Program-made: the position numbers and the translations under genes
Shown here: piece after piece, positions 10,801-19,225 of the stretch
How the letters are laid out: every line of letters begins with the position of its first letter
How positions within the stretch are numbered: the first letter of the stretch is position 1
NCBI GenBank assembly: GCA_963377175.1
Contig: CAUJNA010001768.1
Location: 1-64,000 of the forward strand
DNA: 64,000 nt
DNA from: Effrenium voratum
Taxonomy: Eukaryota; Sar; Dinophyceae; Suessiales; Symbiodiniaceae
Direction of reading: 5' to 3'
Notes under the pieces: model-generated
Databases searched by the model: none
What the model was told of the DNA's origin: nothing
Seen by the model: the letters and a program-made list of their open reading frames with translations, nothing else

Positions 10801-13800
10801 AAGGGTATCCCTTTGGTTGCAATGGATTTCAGTTTTACCTCCAGGGAGAAGGATGATCAGAAGAAGCTCACTGTTCTGGTTTTGCGAGATCGAGATAGCG
10901 GCACCATTGACTGCATTCCTGTGCCAGGTAAGGGCGGTGCGAAAACCACAAAATACTTGGTAACAGAAGTTTGCAGATTGCTCAACATGCTTGGGCACAC
11001 GGAGGTGGTGCTCAAATCTGATGGAGAGCCGGCAATGCTTGGCTTACAGACAAGGATTCAGGACACCCGTGCAAAGCTTGGCCTCAAGACCCAGTTGCAG
11101 CAGGCGCCCAAAGGTGACCACCGAGCAAATGGAATGGTGGAGCAGACAGTTCAGGTCAGCCGTTTGCATGCTGGGGTACTCTTGGAGCAGTATGAGCAGA
11201 ACACAGGCTGTGTGGTGCCGACTGAGCATCCTTTGCATTCGTGGTGTTTTCGGCACGCAGCTTGGGTTTTGAATCGTTTCAATCCACTTCATGGCATGAC
11301 TGCATTTGAGCATGCAACGCAAAGCGAGTATGCAGGAAAGATTGTCTCTTTCGGGGAGACGGTGATGGCGCGAGCGAAGTCGACCACCAAAGGCAGGGCA
11401 GGTTGGCTTAAATCCATTTGGCTCGGCAAGATCGCAATTTCAGATTTGCATATTGTTTGCACAAGATCTGGATCTTTGCTGCTAACCCGATGTGTGAAAC
11501 GCATACCTGGGAATGTGCGATGGGATCAATCAATGCACGACTGTGTCAGAGATTTCAGCTGGGACCACCCTGGGCTAACTGCTGGACACTTAGCATATGT
11601 GACAAAGCAGGGAAGACAGGCGCAGCAAGTGTTGAGTGAGTATGTGCACCCCATTTTGGATGATGGTGCCCCGCTGTCAGCACTTATGAATAGTGGTCAG
11701 CTGTTTGGTGCAGATTCACCTGTCAAAGCAGCCAGCCCTGCAGATGAAGCAGGATCGGAGCCTGTGTCGGAGGACCCAGGTGACGAAAATGGTGGACAGC
11801 CTGCAGAGATGATGGATCAAGATCAGGCTGGTTCTTCCGATGTGCGTGGCGAGGCTCACGATTTGCCAGCAGATCCGGAAGATGAGAGGCCTCCAAAGAT
11901 GGCCAGAGTGGAACCTCAGAAGAAGGCGCGAGCGTCAGCGCCTGGGGGTTTGGCTAGCCCACCTGTGTTCGCAGCGGCTCTTCGGATCGTTGCGGATGGA
12001 AGCATTATGCGAGTGGTTGGAGGCGAACAGCTTGAGCATGTAGATGAAGTCCTCACTGGAGAATTTACGGAGGCAGAAGCAATGGCTTTAGAGGAGTACC
12101 TGGACACCGAGTGCAGAATGGATGCAGATGATCATTTTGCAGAGCAGTGGATACACCCTGAAGATGCGAGTATTTCAGATGCAGTTGCAGTGCATGAGAG
12201 AACGGGAATGAATTTTCCTGGCAAGCTGAATGGGCTTAACCCAGATGACTTGTATTATCCAGGCTCTGTTGAGGAGCCACAGCTGGATGAAGACACACTG
12301 GCAGCTCTAGATGCTTTAGCAGAACGAGTGGAGGTCGCCAGACTTGCAGCAAAGGGGGTCTTGCGAGAAGTGACAGGCACTGAAGAGCAAAGCGCGATGC
12401 GCGAGACTCACCGAAGCTTGAATGCTCGTTTTGTGCATACGTGGCGCAGCAAGGTCGTTGGCGACCAGAGCAAGTGGCTAAGGCGAGCTAGGCTTGTTGC
12501 GAAGGAGTTTGCTCACCTTGATCCCGAGCGCGGCGGTCTCTTTGCGCCATCCAGCAGTGCCATCGTCAGTCGGGTGGTGCCTTCTCTGTTCATGCACTTC
12601 AAGAAGAGCAAGTGTTGGACAATGGGCAGTATGGATGTCCATGATGCATATTTGACGTGCCAGCAGATTCACCCAACACTTATCACCATTCGTGTGGGTG
12701 ATGAGACGCTTACATTTGACATGCTGAAGTGTGTGCCTGGACAGCGCGATGGCGCAGTCATTTGGTTTGACAGTTTCACTGGGTACCTCGAGAGCCGTGC
12801 AAAAGCAAGTTCGTGTGGAGAGATTCCCGCATTTTATCGCATTCAGGATATTGATGGTACTCCAGGTTTCATGGTCCTATTGATTCACGTTGACGATGTT
12901 TTGTATGCAGGCAGCAAGCAGCATTGTGACGCATTTGAGCGCATTGTTCAGGAACAGTATGATGTGTCGATTGAACGTTTGCATGAAGTCGGTGATCAGA
13001 TTACATTTCTGAAAAGACAGCATATTCTTTGGCATGACAATGTGTTGTTGTTGCAACCACCCTTGAAGCATTTCAGCAAGCTTATTGAGATTGTTGGTTG
13101 TGACATTGCCGTACATCGGCCCCGGAAGACACCCCTGCCGGTTGGAAAGTTGCCCACCGAAGTAGACCACACCCTTTTGGAGGAACCGCAAGCAAGTGCT
13201 TATCGTTCTGGTGTTGGTTTGCTTTTGTATTTGTCTGCAGATGTGATAGAAGCACAATATGGTATTCGTGTGCTCAGTCAGTTCATGTCTGCACCATCGA
13301 AGGGAGCATGGAAGTTGCTTGTGCATATGACCTTGTACCTCTGGGGTGCCAGAGGACATGCACTGGCTTTTGAAGAGCCAATCCAAGGCAAGGGACTTAT
13401 TTCGGAGTCCTCGAAGCCTTTCCTGATCGAGGCAATCAGTGATGCCGATTGGGCAGGAGACAAAGATACACGGAGAAGCACGTCAGGATGCACGATCTTT
13501 TGCAACTCACATTTGTGGTATAGCGCAAGCAGAGGGCAGCGTGTTGTGGCGCTGTCCAGCGGCGAGTCCGAGTTTTATAGCTCAATCAGCACGGCAGCAG
13601 ATGCGCTGTTTCTGAGAGCAGTTTTGGGTTTTGCTCTTGGTGATAGTTCAGGCATTGAATTGAAGTTGCTCGGGGATTCGTCCGCGGCCCGCGGGATTCA
13701 GCAAAGGCGGGGCAGTGGCAAGATACGCCATCTTGAAGCCCGCCACCTTTGGCTCCAGTCTAAGGTGAAATCAGGTGAAGTGAAGATTGGAGCTGTGGCG

Positions 13801-14565
13801 ACAAAATGGAATCCTGCCGATATAGCCACCAAGGCATTGAGCAAGGACAGAATCAGGCTCCTCTTGGGCCTCATTGGCATCAGGGATGAGTTGCAGGATT
13901 TTAGCCTAGTTGGCGATGCAGAGCTGGAAGAAGAATGTTTGCATTCGCGCATGAAGAGCGTTATCAGACGTGTGGCAGAAGAAGTGCGAAGTGAGAGAAC
14001 GGAGAGACAGCTTCCGGCGAGCGGAAGCATGCAGATTGCCAAGAGGATTGTGAAGCTTGGAGCTTTGCAAAGCATGGCGCGTGGCGCTTGGAGCGCCAGT
14101 CAGAACGCCTTGAGCCCAGAGCCCAATGAGATGAGTGTGAATGAGTTTTCAGATGATTCTGGAATCGATATGTTCTTTTCGGTTTTGCTTATATTTGCAT
14201 GTATTGGAATGTTTACCACGGTGCAGTGGATGTACAAGTTTGTCTGTTGGATCAGACTTGGAAGGTTGTATCCTCAGCCTCAGACCTTGCAGACTGGTGG
14301 AACTGCAGAAGAGCCGGCAGTTGAGAAGACATTGCCGCAGGAGGATGAGACACGCCAGGTGTATACTACGCCAAATGGGAAGCATTATCACAGGCAGAAT
14401 TGCAAGTGGATTCAAGGCCGACAAGTTTCAGCTGTATCCGAACGTGTTGCAGTTGGAGCTCATTACAAGAAGTGCCACAGCTGCCATGACCTTGGCTCGG
14501 CAGCAAAGGCGGCCTCAGAGCCGCGCAGGAGAGTCGCAGTGGCCTATCCGCTTGGTGGTGACTGA
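7810..14565 (+). CDS. Copia-1 Gag-Pol polyprotein with SAP-like and C-terminal transmembrane segments (2251 aa)
   Basis: Intact single ORF, ATG at 7810. Domains in order: Gag helical region (1-300); Gly/Lys-rich linker; zinc knuckle CLYCGKHGHWKREC (~379-392); aspartic protease ILDSGADISVLP (~589); SAP-like motif (STLKELRAACLALGIGKSGGK, split here as ~900-922); integrase H..H-C..C (~968-985) and DDE residues in AMDFSF (~1006), KSDGE (~1071) and GMVEQ (~1111); RVT_2-type RT from ~1537 with SMDVHDAYL and IHVDDVLYAG; RNase H with DADWAGD and SSGESEF. After RNase H come ~200 more residues: a hydrophobic helix (MFFSVLLIFACIGMF, ~2120) and a Cys/His module (KHYHRQNC ... YKKCHSC). This tail is unusual for copia elements. 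All key catalytic residues are present. Confidence 0.93.
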   Translation: MHGNPGAADGSPVGGDGRQVFQTQIDVEGWFAQVRTVTQATLDAAQMNANSVQQLLSAQAAPQSGYEERGLQGRDLARVLKQPSVFNPSTREEELSMWKSWSWELEQYLGALDNGFTEDFLAMKTVDSDILMDSMDAPVRQRGVLLYSVLAGLLHEKGKQVLKSVEPQNGYEGYRRLRADLEPSSRTRILALLQTLNAWPSFDARQGIMPQVMKLESAVKEYEQLSGTAMDPNLKLATLLRCLTGQLRQHTNLIVSDSSSYIDVRNLIMRWDSSQTKWHQPLLKSFEINSPADHNDPMDIDRVYGKGHGKKGKGKHEKGKSKFAGAKGKGNKGKSKNDSKGYGNKGKTGKGKQFSSYSGKGYGDPQRDQQQKRADPNACLYCGKHGHWKRECWQFQQDKQSGTIRRTDEQPLQQSDFQTAPEPPRNVPSGSQTPSVQSGATFKTASSVRRVSVAPAFNIADDLRPFDVHIYSMEEFDSETGSVCMITACGGEPVISESICSCVDLCECIGSAFSRNSFHDYDVFPICDMSATDDDGHWTYSCNECGTSDCAICSKLACEPSAGVPQDDACSYIRMLYDSDCSGDMEIILDSGADISVLPLGWEGCGAESSLPAVMFRDAQGRKIEMSGCRDAHVLLGDVSFTETFAVGPVTAPLLAMGKLVKAGWSLELSGSEPALVKGDCRIDVHYRRNSLCAYGSIRAISAESKRDDLELHVRRAVLSDALAAVGEVWNQMADDIFAIRSFGDAFLNIEECLHGVGCRFRTTIIYDDGDWQLVEFGQDISELQTPAGPIPAIEGVVDILTLAHRRRFKPEQMGFEAIFDEPAPQNKGSSSSSQSDSSSESSKGRSPARAANDEEKQQHVPAVLPGSTSDVREPAPKPSDPEQLEVEGILLTPSSTLKELRAACLALGIGKSGGKATVFSRIAAHQRKMQLSEKVEIRKELERDVNRQPVLVPDVPQPTEAQIAEHAATHLPYAPWCAFCVAHKARDAKHSRSTSVKGIPLVAMDFSFTSREKDDQKKLTVLVLRDRDSGTIDCIPVPGKGGAKTTKYLVTEVCRLLNMLGHTEVVLKSDGEPAMLGLQTRIQDTRAKLGLKTQLQQAPKGDHRANGMVEQTVQVSRLHAGVLLEQYEQNTGCVVPTEHPLHSWCFRHAAWVLNRFNPLHGMTAFEHATQSEYAGKIVSFGETVMARAKSTTKGRAGWLKSIWLGKIAISDLHIVCTRSGSLLLTRCVKRIPGNVRWDQSMHDCVRDFSWDHPGLTAGHLAYVTKQGRQAQQVLSEYVHPILDDGAPLSALMNSGQLFGADSPVKAASPADEAGSEPVSEDPGDENGGQPAEMMDQDQAGSSDVRGEAHDLPADPEDERPPKMARVEPQKKARASAPGGLASPPVFAAALRIVADGSIMRVVGGEQLEHVDEVLTGEFTEAEAMALEEYLDTECRMDADDHFAEQWIHPEDASISDAVAVHERTGMNFPGKLNGLNPDDLYYPGSVEEPQLDEDTLAALDALAERVEVARLAAKGVLREVTGTEEQSAMRETHRSLNARFVHTWRSKVVGDQSKWLRRARLVAKEFAHLDPERGGLFAPSSSAIVSRVVPSLFMHFKKSKCWTMGSMDVHDAYLTCQQIHPTLITIRVGDETLTFDMLKCVPGQRDGAVIWFDSFTGYLESRAKASSCGEIPAFYRIQDIDGTPGFMVLLIHVDDVLYAGSKQHCDAFERIVQEQYDVSIERLHEVGDQITFLKRQHILWHDNVLLLQPPLKHFSKLIEIVGCDIAVHRPRKTPLPVGKLPTEVDHTLLEEPQASAYRSGVGLLLYLSADVIEAQYGIRVLSQFMSAPSKGAWKLLVHMTLYLWGARGHALAFEEPIQGKGLISESSKPFLIEAISDADWAGDKDTRRSTSGCTIFCNSHLWYSASRGQRVVALSSGESEFYSSISTAADALFLRAVLGFALGDSSGIELKLLGDSSAARGIQQRRGSGKIRHLEARHLWLQSKVKSGEVKIGAVATKWNPADIATKALSKDRIRLLLGLIGIRDELQDFSLVGDAELEEECLHSRMKSVIRRVAEEVRSERTERQLPASGSMQIAKRIVKLGALQSMARGAWSASQNALSPEPNEMSVNEFSDDSGIDMFFSVLLIFACIGMFTTVQWMYKFVCWIRLGRLYPQPQTLQTGGTAEEPAVEKTLPQEDETRQVYTTPNGKHYHRQNCKWIQGRQVSAVSERVAVGAHYKKCHSCHDLGSAAKAASEPRRRVAVAYPLGGD

Positions 14566-14730
14566 ATTCGGAGTTTTCATGATGATGGTTTCACAAATGA
14601 GCTTTGTGGCCGGAGGCCGCATTATCAGTGGTGCTGTACACGCATAGCTGTGTAGCTCGAGTTTTTTTGGTTTGACATTGCATGGTGCATTGTGCAGATG
14701 AATCTTGCAACACCAGTTTCAGATTAATCT

Positions 14731-14739
14731 GAGGCGGGG
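14731..14739 (+). other. Copia-1 polypurine tract
   Basis: GAGGCGGGG directly precedes the 3' LTR, the expected site for plus-strand priming. The string TCTGAGGCGGGG occurs at the equivalent position in Copia-2. Confidence 0.8.
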
Positions 14740-14897
14740 TGCTAAACCTTTAATGCACCGTACTTGTGGCTATGTATGAGACATCTCGTAGCCTGTACTC
14801 ATGTCAGTAGGAATCCGGTTGTACAGTTGTTCGCATGACGTTGTATCACACGAGAACACGATTTGATCGTAAGGCGTTTCGGTCCAAAAGATTCGCA
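14740..14897 (+). repeat. Copia-1 3' LTR
   Basis: 158 bp, one substitution from the 5' LTR, followed by CAATT. The LTR extends an upstream reading frame into LINE ORF1, so an apparent start at 14863 is an artefact. Confidence 0.95.
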
Positions 14898-16419
14898 CAA
14901 TTACTTTCAGACCAGCAGTGGAGAGCCGATCCCCGTTATCACTGAACTCAATACCAAGGCATATGGCGTTGCTCTGGTCTCTCCGACTGACCTCATCCCT
15001 TGGCTCAGCGCCAATGCAAAAGTTGCAGATGAACTTGCAGCCCTCACGCTCGACGGCATCCAGCCCGATCAGTGGCCTGCATATAAGTGTGCCTGGGTTA
15101 CTTGCCCTGCCACCGATCGTGCTGGGAATACTGTCATCCTCAGTGGGCTTTTGACTCAGCTTGGAGAGAAGCCAGTGACCTGCCCACCTTCCCAATGCAG
15201 CATCGTAAAGGAGGAAGTTGTTCAATGCCATATCACTGTGTGTCAAGGTGACTTCACCGAGCAAGTGTGGCAGCAGATTCTCCAGGCCCCTGCCAAAACC
15301 ATCCTTTCTCGGATTACGCATGAGCCCGTTCGCAGTGCCATTCAATCAGTTTGGGGTCGTTCCTTTCGTGTTGGCCAAAAAGCTTGCAAGCCACAAGACG
15401 CTGATTCCGTTCGGATTTGGGTCCACATCCCCACACAATTCGCACTCCGTCTCCTGCAGGACTCAGGTTTTGTGAAAATGAACAGTTCACAACGAGACTC
15501 GTCGGGCCTCCCTGACCATCAGTTTACTATGATCTGGTTGAAGTGCAACCGTGAGGAACTTGAACCCAAGCTCCTTTCCTTGCCTCATGTGGGATACATC
15601 GCTTCTGACCGAGGATTTGGAGTTCGAATCAGTAGGACTAACCTGAAAGCGGCTTGGGCCTCTCTCAAACCCGGTATCGCCTTTGAAGAACCAGTTGAAA
15701 TCAAGCTGCTGTTCAAGCTGTCAGCACTGCCACCTGCCACTACAGCGGATGGCCTACGGGTCCTTGCTACCGAGACAGGTTGGGACATGCGGCCTTTGAA
15801 GCGAATCAATGCATCCACTTGGCTTATTGGTGCCTCCAAACCTTTTAAGTCAGATTACATTTGTGTTGAAGGTGCCACAATCCTCATCAAACCAGTGCAA
15901 CCACATGGATCCCGCCAACCTAGGGGAGCTATTCTTGCTAGCACTGGCACGCGGCCAGACATGCCACCCGCCGGCAGCACCAGTAGTACAGATCCATGGA
16001 TGAAGGGTCAGGACCCATGGGCCAAAGCGGCCGCTCGGGTTACACCGCCACCAGTGGCCCCTTCACAGGGGCCTTTGGCCGACAAATTGCAAGCTCAAGA
16101 TCTCAAAATTGAGTCGTTGGAGAAAAAAGTTTCCGACCTTTCCGCCAACTTGTCCGGTCGACTTGATTCTCAGCATTCGGAACTCTCCAAGAAACTCGAA
16201 AATCAGCAGACCAAGCAGGAAGCTGACATGCTCACCTTGTCTCACAAGGTGACGCACGACCTGCACCAATTGCAGCAGGGCATGCAGCAATCCTTTTCCG
16301 AGAGCCTTGCCGCAGCCTTACAACAGCAGAGCAGTGACCTGCTGAAAGCCATAAAGGGTTCCCGTCCTTCTCCCAGGGAAGAATTGGACCCTCAGAAAAA
16401 ACCGAAACTCGATTCGTGA
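14898..16419 (+). pseudogene. LINE ORF1, 3' part: C-terminal nucleic-acid-binding-like and coiled-coil region
   Basis: Continues in frame from 7570 once Copia-1 and one CAATT copy are discounted, giving an ancestral ORF1 of about 1979 residues. The segment holds a region with alpha/beta character ending in STWLIGASKPF / TILIKPVQP, then a Pro/Ser-rich linker and a long heptad-rich helix (LEKKVSDLSANLSGRLDSQH, ~16100-16330), and ends PQKKPKLDS (a possible basic nuclear signal) with TGA at 16417. The coiled coil at the ORF1 C-terminus could drive oligomerisation, as in other LINE ORF1 proteins (inference). No start codon of its own is needed. Confidence 0.7.
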
Positions 16420-16452
16420 CGGGGCGGGGCCTCCGCTCCATGCCATGGGGAA

Positions 16453-18243
16453 GTGACTGGAGCGGTGGGGCCCTCAGTTGCTTCCATCCATGAGGCAACT
16501 CCATTACCCACTTTGCACGTTTACATTTCTCAACCTTGTGCCTTGCATTGCAACTTGTATGGGGATATTTCATGTCCCACTCGTATGTGGCAGATGACAG
16601 ACTGCCTTTTACTTGCTGGACTTGACGGGTTTTACAAGCCCTTGCACTTGCATTTCACTTTCTTGAGAGAATTTACACTCCCAGTGTTAACGATACACAG
16701 ACAGCCGCCCGGCTGTCCTTCTGTGCTTGGCGTGCAGAAAAATCCAGTGTTACTGATCCTTTCGTGGTCAGGACAGAGACTTCGTGTCCACAATGCTATC
16801 CTTTCCGCATTCACGACCGGTGCCGTGTACAGCATTTGGCATCGCCGACATTGCCATCGCCGTGAAAAGTCCACTGGCCTCTTTCGGTGCTTTCGTTTTT
16901 GCCTGTTTTGTGTTTACCTCCATGCATGTCGCATTGGTGAAGCTAGCAATCCTGGACCTGACACTCCGATTCGGTTTGCTGTTCTCAACCCCACTTCCCT
17001 CTCTAATAAAACACCATTACTCCGTGAAATAGGAGCTGACATTCTCTGTTTATCAGAAACTAGCTGTACGGCCGCCATTCAACGTGAGGAACAACGACTA
17101 CTTAAGGATGACCTTGGCTTCACTGTGCAGTGGGGATGTCCAGTCCCACCTCATAGTGAGACCAGCAGAGGGGATAATGCCCGACGTGGTCAACCCTTAG
17201 GAGTTGCTATCCTTTCTAAATTCCCTACTCGACCTCCCAGACTCCCCATCGAGGACCCCTACTATCGTTCCTGCCGTTTTCAGGAAACTTGGATTAAGGT
17301 CCACAATATCAATTTGTGCGTCGTCGTCATCTACGCCTTTACCGATGCACATCCCAACTCCCGGGAAAAAAACCGTGTGTTACTTTCCTATGCCCTCCAA
17401 AGGGCCTGCCAAGCTGGACCCTTCGTGGCCGTTACCGGGGACTTCAATAATGCTCTCAAAAATTCGCCCGAAGGACTTCACTTCCGCCATCACGGTTTCG
17501 TGGATACTTTGGAATGGGCCCGTTGGCATTTTCCCTCAAAAATCCACCCAACTTGCAATGGGGTCTCATTTAACGACACTATTCTGGCTAGTCCCGGGGT
17601 TTTTAATCTTATTGACCACGCTGAAGTGATGTCTGAATGTGCGTTTGCCAATCACCTGCCGTTTGTTTTGACACTCAAGGCTCCACCACGTACACACATT
17701 ACTCAGAAGCTCATTATACCTCAAGATTGGACCCAACTCAATGTTGACACCCAAGCCAGCCACGCGGCTTACCGGTATAAAAGGGACATTCTTCACGCCA
17801 CTTTCGACAGTGACTCTTCTGTTGATTACAAACTTCATCAATGGGCTTTACATGTCGAAGATTCCATTTGCATAGGCAAGGACAATCATGATGCGAATGA
17901 ATCAGAACTTCGTAATAAGGCCTTACCTCGACGTTTCCGTGGCCGCTGTCATGGTCCTAAGTGCGTGAAAATCCAGACAACCGGTCCTCCAAAGCCAGCC
18001 GGCCGTCACCAGTTTGAACCCTTTTCGGATGTGTGTACTTTGACTGCCACACATAAGACCAGACAGGTCCGCCGAATTGAAAGTTTCTTGAGAAATCTTG
18101 AGGCTGCTATCTCAAACACTCGCACCTACGAACTTCGTGATCACCTTGCCTTTGAGTGGCAGGCCATTTGCCGGGCGCCGGGATACCCACACTCTTTCTC
18201 ACGTTGGGCAATTACGACTTTGGCTTGTGTCCCCCTTCAGTGA
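16453..18243 (+). pseudogene. LINE ORF2, endonuclease part (AP-endonuclease/EEP type)
   Basis: Plus-strand frame opening 33 bp after ORF1. The first ~150 residues are not recognised and end in a hydrophobic run (FCLFCVYLHACRIGEAS) followed by NPGP at 16948-16959. The endonuclease follows: VLNPTSL (~16980), LCLSET (~17045), VAILSKFP, VAVTGDFNNAL (~17425), DTILASP (~17578) and NHLPFVL (~17650), in the order expected for the exonuclease-endonuclease-phosphatase fold used by LINEs to nick target DNA. The frame is lost between about 18180 and 18240, near a CCCCC run, and the sense continues in the next frame. Start choice is uncertain because no ATG stands out. Confidence 0.8.
16930..16962 (+). 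other. NPGP (2A-like) motif before the endonuclease domain
   Basis: RIGEASNPGPD preceded by a hydrophobic stretch. 2A ribosome-skipping peptides end D-x-E-x-NPGP; here the NPGP core and the upstream hydrophobic run are present, but the D and E positions are G and A. It may be a diverged 2A or a simple conserved junction of this LINE family. Confidence 0.4.
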
Positions 18244-19225
18244 GGGGGCCGTTCCTTGGGTTCGACACCTGTTAGCTGCGACTCGGAGCGATTGCCAGAC
18301 CTACTTTCGCTTTGCTAAAAACTTCCAAGAAACTCTTGAGAATGATTGGAAACTTTTTGGTGGAAAATTCACCTGCAAACTTTTGAAAAAGGCTCCCCAC
18401 CCTCCTATCAATCAGCTAATGGACGTCGTCCAAGTGTCAGCTACTCGACTGCGTGCCAATGGCAAAGACAAACCACGTCTTTTGCTCGATCACCCTATTT
18501 GTGTTTCTCCTTCCGATTTCGTTTCCATTGAGGGCTGTCCCACTTTGGTATTAAAACAGGACGGACTCACTTTGACGGTACGCAACCTTCCCGACCACTG
18601 CCCTGCCCGTTGCCGCATTGAACTTGAACTCTGGGTCACAGCTCCTCCAGACGTGGCCAGACTTATCGAGCGCGAGTGGCAACCTTTGTGGAACCGGGAT
18701 ACGGTCGAAGAAACTCAGGATCTTGCCACCTGGAAACATGCTATCAATACGATCGATCGATTTGGCTGGCACGCAGACGCCATCAATGCCAGTACTCGCA
18801 GTATTGAACCTTGGAAGAGGGCACTTCGCCGCACGCGTGCACATGCAGCTAAAGGGTTGTGTGGTTTCTCTCAGCCAGAAATGCTCTCCCTCTCCGACGA
18901 GGCAATTGACGATCTTGCGCGGGTTTTCCAGTTCATCCAGGATGAACAGTTGTGGCCTGAGATCCTAATTGCCGCTCGCACCGTTTTCCTCCATAAAAAA
19001 GCCACGGACCTGAGACCGGGGAATACTCGCCCCATAACGATTTTCCCCCTTCTCTTTCGTTTATGGGGCAAAGTTCTTAGCGATGCCATTATGAGTGTCT
19101 GGGTGCCGCGCATCCCTCACCTCGTGGCTGGGGCTGTACCTCACAAAGCATGTTCAGACATCTGGTGGTGGATTCACTCGCAGTGCGACCTAGCTAGGTC
19201 GTTTTTGGATTCGTGCAGGACTTGA
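18098..19225 (+). pseudogene. LINE ORF2, middle part (linker and RT N-terminus), frame-shifted
   Basis: Second-frame continuation of ORF2. The sense resumes around 18230 (PFSEGAVPWVRHLL) and runs to 19210. Toward the end it contains the RT fingers: FLHKKATDLRPGNTRPITIF, matching the conserved 'Arg-Pro-Ile' block before RT motif A. It ends with a stop in the wrong frame at 19223, and the polymerase palm continues one frame away. These two frameshifts (about 18230 and 19200) compensate one another but abolish a full-length product. Confidence 0.75.

Larger units (their letters stand above)
7571..14897 (+). mobile_element. Copia-1: complete Ty1/copia LTR retrotransposon
   Basis: Full-length element of 7327 bp with 158-bp LTRs (TG...CA) that differ at one position (T/C near 7647 and 14816). 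It is flanked by a perfect 5-bp duplication, CAATT (7566-7570 and 14898-14902). One uninterrupted ORF encodes Gag-PR-IN-RT-RNaseH plus an extra C-terminal membrane segment. It lies inside LINE ORF1: removing the element and one CAATT keeps that frame open, so the insertion postdates the LINE. Near-identical LTRs and an intact ORF point to a recent, possibly active insertion. Confidence 0.95.

Noticed and set aside
14863..14902. Start of ORF1 3' part at a TTG inside the LTR
   Set aside because: The bases belong to the Copia-1 3' LTR; the frame truly continues from 7570 of the interrupted ORF.
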